Shown here: one piece after another, positions 7,320 to 10,458 of the stretch
Layout: each line of letters begins with the position of its first letter
How positions within the stretch are numbered: position 1 is the first letter of the stretch
Source: Clostridia bacterium
Lineage (GTDB): Bacteria > Bacillota > Clostridia > UMGS1883
Reading direction: 5' to 3'
Assembly (NCBI GenBank): GCA_017468215.1
Contig: JAFUJG010000269.1
Span: forward strand, 1 to 10,458
Length of the DNA: 10,458 nucleotides
Position numbers and translations under genes: made by a program
The notes under the pieces: model-generated
Told to the model about the DNA's origin: nothing
The model's input: the letters and a program-made list of their open reading frames with translations, nothing else
The model's database searches: none

Positions 7320-7348
7320 TTTTTCATCTCCTAAACTTATCTTTTTAC

Positions 7349-7377
7349 ATTATATCACTCCGCATTAGTTTCGTCAA
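7349..7377 (-). promoter_or_regulatory. Sigma-A promoter of hydG
   Basis: On the minus strand, TTGACG (-35, 7372-7377, five of six) and TATAAT (-10, 7349-7354, six of six) are separated by exactly 17 bases. The -10 is about 30 bases before the hydG ATG, giving a short leader with AGGAG at 7328-7332. This is the best promoter in the window. Confidence 0.85.
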
Positions 7378-7385
7378 ATCCATTA

Positions 7386-7415
7386 TTTACATAAAAGATA
7401 TTACAATTTTATGAC
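7386..7415 (+). promoter_or_regulatory. Weak candidate promoter for the LysM gene
   Basis: TTTACA (7386-7391, five of six) and TATGAC (7410-7415, four of six) with an 18-base spacer would start transcription near 7422, just before the structured leader. TACAAT at 7402-7407 is a better -10 but has no acceptable -35 at 16-18 bases. Some promoter is needed here because the upstream gene is divergent; which one is uncertain. Confidence 0.3.
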
Positions 7416-7428
7416 GAAAATTAACTTA

Positions 7429-7542
7429 GGGGCAATGCTCCTCCGATTAGATTCACCAACAGTGGCTAAAGCCCACAATACGGGACGCTGGGCGAAAAGA
7501 CCTCCACAGAGGTCCCTTAAAAACTGTTGCAGTTATCTAATC
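7429..7542 (+). ncRNA. Structured 5' leader of the LysM gene (candidate cis-regulatory RNA, class unknown)
   Basis: The roughly 115 bases before the LysM ribosome binding site fold into nested helices. P1 is a perfect 8 bp, GATTAGAT (7445-7452) with ATCTAATC (7535-7542). Inside it P2 is a perfect 7 bp, CAACAGT (7457-7463) with ACTGTTG (7523-7529). P2 encloses GCCCA/TGGGC (7471-7475 with 7489-7493) and a perfect 6-bp hairpin, GACCTC/GAGGTC (7499-7504 with 7509-7514). A small GGGGC/GCTCC hairpin (7429-7441) precedes P1. Several pairings are mutually exclusive: GTGGC with GCCCAC (7462-7476); GGGAC (7482-7486) with GTCCC (7512-7516); AACTG/CAGTT (7522-7526 with 7530-7534) against P2. Alternatives of this sort occur in switches. 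There is no terminator inside, and the element ends nine bases before AAAGGAG. I see no hallmark sequences of c-di-AMP (ydaO), c-di-GMP-I, T-box, SAM or cobalamin elements. It could instead be a dispersed non-regulatory repeat. Confidence 0.55.
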
Positions 7543-7566
7543 AAAGTACAGAAAGGAGACTTTTTT

Positions 7567-8616
7567 ATGAACATTAAAAAAACAATGGCAATTTCACTTG
7601 CCGCTCTCACACTATCCACGCCTGTACAGGCGGCATACCACACAGTAGTAAAAGGAGATACCTACTGGACGATTTCCCAATCCTACGGCGTTGACTTCAA
7701 CACCCTTTTAAAGGCAAACGGTGCCACAACCTCCTCCTGGTTAGAGGTCGGCGATGTAGTGTATGTGCCTACAGAAAAAATCCATGTTGTTTCAAAGGGC
7801 GACACCTACTGGCTTATCGCCAAATGGTACGGAGTTGATTTTAACACGCTCTTAAAAGCCAACAATGCCACAACAAGCTCATGGCTGGAGGTTGGAGACA
7901 AGGTAATAATCCCCTCGGGAACATCCTCATCGTCAGGCTCGTCCTCTACCTCTACAAAACCATATGTGACCTATATTACATATACAGTTAAATCAGGTGA
8001 CACTTATTGGAACATTGCCAACAACCACGGCATTCCCATGAGTGAACTTTTAGAAGTAAACGGACTTACCGAAAATTCGTCTATTTACGCAGGCAAAAAG
8101 CTTACCATCCCTGTTCACCATGTGCCTGTCACCTCCACCCCCGGCTCAGGCTACGGCGAATATTTGGACTGGTGGGATGCGGCACAGTATGTTATCCCTG
8201 TAGGAGCAACTTTTACCGTACAGGATTTTTACACCGGCCAAACCTTTAAAGCCAAGCGTACAACAGGCTCGGGTCATGCGGACTGTGAGCCGCTTACAGC
8301 CTCCGATACAGCAAAAATGAACACCATTTTCGGCGGGCAGAACTGGACAAGCCGCCCCATTATCGTTATTTATAACGGCAGAAAAATAGCTGCTTCCGCA
8401 ACAAGCATGCTCCATGCAGGCAACGACGGAGCAGCCGGCGGTGTGTGGACAAGCTGGCGAAGCGACAACTATGGTGCAGGCTATAACTATGACTGGGTAA
8501 AAGGCAACGATGCCCACGGCGTGTTTGATATCCACTTTTTAAATTCTATCCGCCATAATGACGGCAAAGTGAATGCAACCCACCAGAAAAACATAAAAAT
8601 TGCCGCAGGCAGATAA
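7567..8616 (+). CDS. Secreted triple-LysM protein with an unassigned C-terminal domain
   Basis: A 349-residue exported protein. Residues 1-22 form a signal peptide (two lysines, hydrophobic core, PVQA|A cleavage site). Three LysM domains follow, at about 24-68, 73-116 and 136-182, each with the GDTYW opening; they bind N-acetylglucosamine in peptidoglycan. A Ser/Thr/Gly linker (about 117-131) separates repeats 2 and 3. The C-terminal domain (about 197-349) has conserved-looking blocks: GSGHADCEPL (H237, D239), SMLHAG (H283) and HGVFDIHFLNSIRHN (H317, H323, H330). I do not recognise a named family. The histidines hint at a metal-dependent wall enzyme, but that is conjecture. The frame is open back to 7411, but that part is the structured leader. 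AAAGGAG eight bases before the ATG at 7567, directly followed by a signal peptide, fixes this start. Transcribed alone and ended by the terminator at 8630. Confidence 0.88.
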   Translation: MNIKKTMAISLAALTLSTPVQAAYHTVVKGDTYWTISQSYGVDFNTLLKANGATTSSWLEVGDVVYVPTEKIHVVSKGDTYWLIAKWYGVDFNTLLKANNATTSSWLEVGDKVIIPSGTSSSSGSSSTSTKPYVTYITYTVKSGDTYWNIANNHGIPMSELLEVNGLTENSSIYAGKKLTIPVHHVPVTSTPGSGYGEYLDWWDAAQYVIPVGATFTVQDFYTGQTFKAKRTTGSGHADCEPLTASDTAKMNTIFGGQNWTSRPIIVIYNGRKIAASATSMLHAGNDGAAGGVWTSWRSDNYGAGYNYDWVKGNDAHGVFDIHFLNSIRHNDGKVNATHQKNIKIAAGR

Positions 8617-8629
8617 AAAACAACACAAA

Positions 8630-8655
8630 AAACAGACGGTGACGACCGTCTGTTT
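8630..8655. terminator. Bidirectional terminator between the convergent LysM and ArAE genes
   Basis: Perfect 11-bp stem, AAACAGACGGT (8630-8640) with ACCGTCTGTTT (8645-8655), and a GACG loop. Rightward it continues into a T-rich tract (8658-8672); leftward, complementary A-rich sequence (8616-8632) gives a T-rich tract. It lies 13 bases after the LysM stop and 2 bases after the membrane-protein stop, so it can serve both. Confidence 0.9.
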
Positions 8656-8657
8656 CG

Positions 8658-9209
8658 TTATTTTTCTTTTTTCGGATATGGAAAGAGCTTTGCGTTTACA
8701 AGCCATGCAATAAACACGCCTATAATAGTCTGAACAGCTCTTAAAAATGAGTACACCAAAGGCTCGTCAGCTCCGTGAGATATAACAAGAATTATCAGAA
8801 CTGCCGCAGCAAAGCCACAGAAGGTTCCACATCCTGTAATTTCGGCTACGCACAGCACTATAAGTGAGCCTATTAAAACTACACCAAGCTCAATTGCAAC
8901 GCAAACCCAATCACTACCCGTTAAAGTTTTGAGATATATGCTTAAAAGCAAAAGTGGCATACCAACGCACAATGCAATAAAGGTTGCTTTTATTCTCAAC
9001 CTGCCGAAATCGACAGTTTTATCAGGGGTATCACGCATTTCGAGTATTCCGTAAATATAAATATAAATGGGATGCACTTCAAGCCCGGGCACAAACAGTC
9101 TTATCAACTGCCATAAGCAAAAGCCGATAAAAACCGCAATTATGCTTTTCATTTTCCGCATACCGATATGCGGAATGTATTTCGCCATATTTTCGAGCTT
9201 ATTATGCAT
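8658..9209 (-). CDS. Small aromatic-acid exporter (ArAE/FUSC)-like membrane protein
   Basis: A 183-residue membrane protein. Hydrophobic segments are at about 22-40, 73-92, 101-122, 126-145 and 155-172, with a positively charged tail ending PYPKKEK. The opening MRKMKSIIAVFIGFCLWQLI and the closing FLRAVQTIIGVFIAWLVNAKLFP resemble the N-terminal membrane half of the ArAE_1/FUSC group, in which an R-x2-Q/D-T-x-I-G-x2-I/V-A-x-LVN helix is typical. Full-length family members add a cytoplasmic C-terminal domain that is absent here, as in other short Firmicute proteins of the group. Substrate unknown; the exporter name is by family only. It starts 15 bases after the M16 peptidase stop, with GGAGG seven bases before the ATG, so the two are probably co-transcribed. 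Confidence 0.7.
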   Translation of the reverse strand: MHNKLENMAKYIPHIGMRKMKSIIAVFIGFCLWQLIRLFVPGLEVHPIYIYIYGILEMRDTPDKTVDFGRLRIKATFIALCVGMPLLLLSIYLKTLTGSDWVCVAIELGVVLIGSLIVLCVAEITGCGTFCGFAAAVLIILVISHGADEPLVYSFLRAVQTIIGVFIAWLVNAKLFPYPKKEK

Positions 9210-9224
9210 CTCTTTTCCTCCCTT

Positions 9225-10451
9225 TTATCTGTCAACAGGCAACAAAACACCTCTTGCAAACTTTTGCTCAAAGACCATATGTGCGGCATTTTCAACATCT
9301 GCCTTTGTAACAGAATCAATCTCCTTGACAATCTGTTCAATGGGCTTTACCTCGTTATAAATGAGCAGGTCCTTTCCCAGTGCGCTCATTCGGCTCGAGG
9401 GGTTTTCCATATCCATTAATATTGCCGCCTTCAACTGCTCCTTGCCCTTAACAAGCTCATAATCTGTAATGCCGTCAGAAAGAAGCCTTTTGATTTCTGC
9501 ACGAATCAACTCCTCAGCACCCTCCAGGCAATTTACATTAAGCCCTGTGTAAATACTGAAAAGTCCCGACACCTCTGTCTGTGACGAGTAGGAATAAACG
9601 CTGTAGCAAAGCCCTTTTTCCTCACGGACCTTAGCAAAAAGCCTTGAAGACATGCTTCCGCCGAAAATATTGCTCAGGGCAGAAAGCGTATAGCTCAGCT
9701 TGTCGTTATTAAGAGGTACCGAAGGGTACGACAGGCACAAATGAGCCTGCTCAATGTCCTTCTCCCACACCTCGTGCACAGGTGTAAATTTGGGAGTAAT
9801 AACCACATCGCCGCCAAAGGTTGTAATCCTCTGATCAAAATATTTCTCGCAAAGCCTTACAGCCTCGGCTTCGTCAAATTTTCCGCACACGGTGATAACT
9901 GTATTATCGGGAGTATAGTACCTTTGCATATAGTCAACCATTTCTGCACGGTTTAATAAATCAACCGACTCAAGGCTTCCTGCAATTTCACGGCCTATTG
10001 CACTGCCGGGATAAACTGCGGCAAGAAGTCTGTCCTGTACCAAATCCTCGGGGCAATCCTCGTACATCATGATTTCTTCCTTGATAACGCCTCTTTCAAG
10101 GTCGATATCCTTTTGATAAAGATTGGGGTTATGGTAAATGTCGGATAAAATATCAAAGGATAATTCAATATGCCCGGGGAGTGTTCTGGAATAATAGCAG
10201 GTGCAATCACGGCTGGTGAATGCATTTGCCTGCCCGCCCACATAGTCGGTCTGTTCGCTGATTTGCTGAGCTGTACGGGATTTTGTTCCTTTGAAAACCA
10301 TATGCTCAATAAAATGGCTTATCCCCCACTCGCTATCCTTTTCGTTGGCACTGCCTGTCTTGACCCAAACACCCACAAAAACGCTCTGTGCACCGGGCAT
10401 AACCTCGGTTATTATACGGAGTCCGTTTTTTAATACTGTAATCTTATTCAT
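9225..10451 (-). CDS. M16-family zinc peptidase (processing-peptidase-like)
   Basis: A 408-residue protein of the insulinase/pitrilysin family, the length of the single-subunit (M16B, mitochondrial processing peptidase beta-like) forms such as Bacillus YmxG/MlpA. The inverted zinc motif HFIEH is at H46, E49, H50; the distal glutamate ligand is E125 or E126 in VIKEEIMMYED. The C-terminal half holds the FGGSMSSRLFAKVREEKGLCYSVYS block with the R/Y pair used for substrate binding. No signal peptide, so probably cytosolic. The N-terminus (MNKITVLKNGLRIITE) is where family members normally begin, but only seven bases lie upstream in the window, so its ribosome binding site and any gene before it cannot be seen. 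It is followed closely by the ArAE-like gene. Confidence 0.9.
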   Translation of the reverse strand: MNKITVLKNGLRIITEVMPGAQSVFVGVWVKTGSANEKDSEWGISHFIEHMVFKGTKSRTAQQISEQTDYVGGQANAFTSRDCTCYYSRTLPGHIELSFDILSDIYHNPNLYQKDIDLERGVIKEEIMMYEDCPEDLVQDRLLAAVYPGSAIGREIAGSLESVDLLNRAEMVDYMQRYYTPDNTVITVCGKFDEAEAVRLCEKYFDQRITTFGGDVVITPKFTPVHEVWEKDIEQAHLCLSYPSVPLNNDKLSYTLSALSNIFGGSMSSRLFAKVREEKGLCYSVYSYSSQTEVSGLFSIYTGLNVNCLEGAEELIRAEIKRLLSDGITDYELVKGKEQLKAAILMDMENPSSRMSALGKDLLIYNEVKPIEQIVKEIDSVTKADVENAAHMVFEQKFARGVLLPVDR

Positions 10452-10458
10452 AAAATCA

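Noticed and set aside
7453..7480. A GCCACTG string on the minus strand resembling a cobalamin riboswitch core
   Set aside because: It is on the strand facing hydG but upstream of the hydG promoter, so it is not in that leader, and none of the other cobalamin riboswitch boxes accompany it.
7429..7542. Leader as a c-di-AMP (ydaO), c-di-GMP-I, T-box or SAM element
   Set aside because: The conserved core sequences of these classes as I know them are not present in the right order, so I leave the class open.
1..10458. CRISPR arrays, tRNA genes, transposases, toxin-antitoxin pairs or prophage genes
   Set aside because: None were seen on either strand. The only repeats are the short palindromic elements described.

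Overview
The window looks like chromosome from an anaerobic, low- to mid-GC Firmicute of the class Clostridia. This is inferred from three things: the housekeeping gene order, an [FeFe]-hydrogenase maturase (HydG), and dispersed palindromic repeats of a kind I associate with gut Clostridia. Nothing in the window fixes genus or species. There are eleven protein-coding genes and no tRNA, rRNA, CRISPR array, transposase or prophage gene.

Region 1 (1-5834, all leftward) is a conserved housekeeping operon. In transcription order it is pyrH (UMP kinase), frr (ribosome recycling factor), uppS (undecaprenyl diphosphate synthase), cdsA (CDP-diglyceride synthase), dxr (DXP reductoisomerase), rseP (site-2 protease) and nusB (antitermination factor). 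It links nucleotide supply and translation recycling to isoprenoid, lipid-carrier and phospholipid synthesis at the membrane. A good sigma-A-type promoter lies just before pyrH, and no intrinsic terminator was found inside the operon. Three intergenic spots (1-64, about 2711-2799, 4989-5058) hold palindromic repeat sequence that abuts or overlaps the stop codons of nusB, cdsA and pyrH.

Region 2 (5856-7377, leftward) is hydG as a self-contained unit. It has a near-consensus promoter with a 17-base spacer, a clear ribosome binding site and a strong intrinsic terminator. HydG makes the CO and CN ligands of the [FeFe]-hydrogenase H-cluster; hydE, hydF and the hydrogenase itself are not in this window.

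Region 3 (about 7386-8655, rightward) is the accessory part and the most interesting. A secreted protein with three LysM domains and an unassigned C-terminal domain is preceded by a roughly 115-base leader. The leader folds on paper into nested helices (8 and 7 bp closing stems, inner hairpins, competing alternative pairings). It resembles a cis-regulatory RNA or a dispersed structured element, but I cannot match it to a riboswitch class I know. The reading frame stays open through this leader, so an automatic caller would probably start the protein about 52 residues too early.

Region 4 (8658-10451, leftward) is a two-gene unit: an M16 zinc peptidase followed by a small ArAE/FUSC-type membrane protein. 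It converges on the LysM gene at a shared bidirectional terminator.
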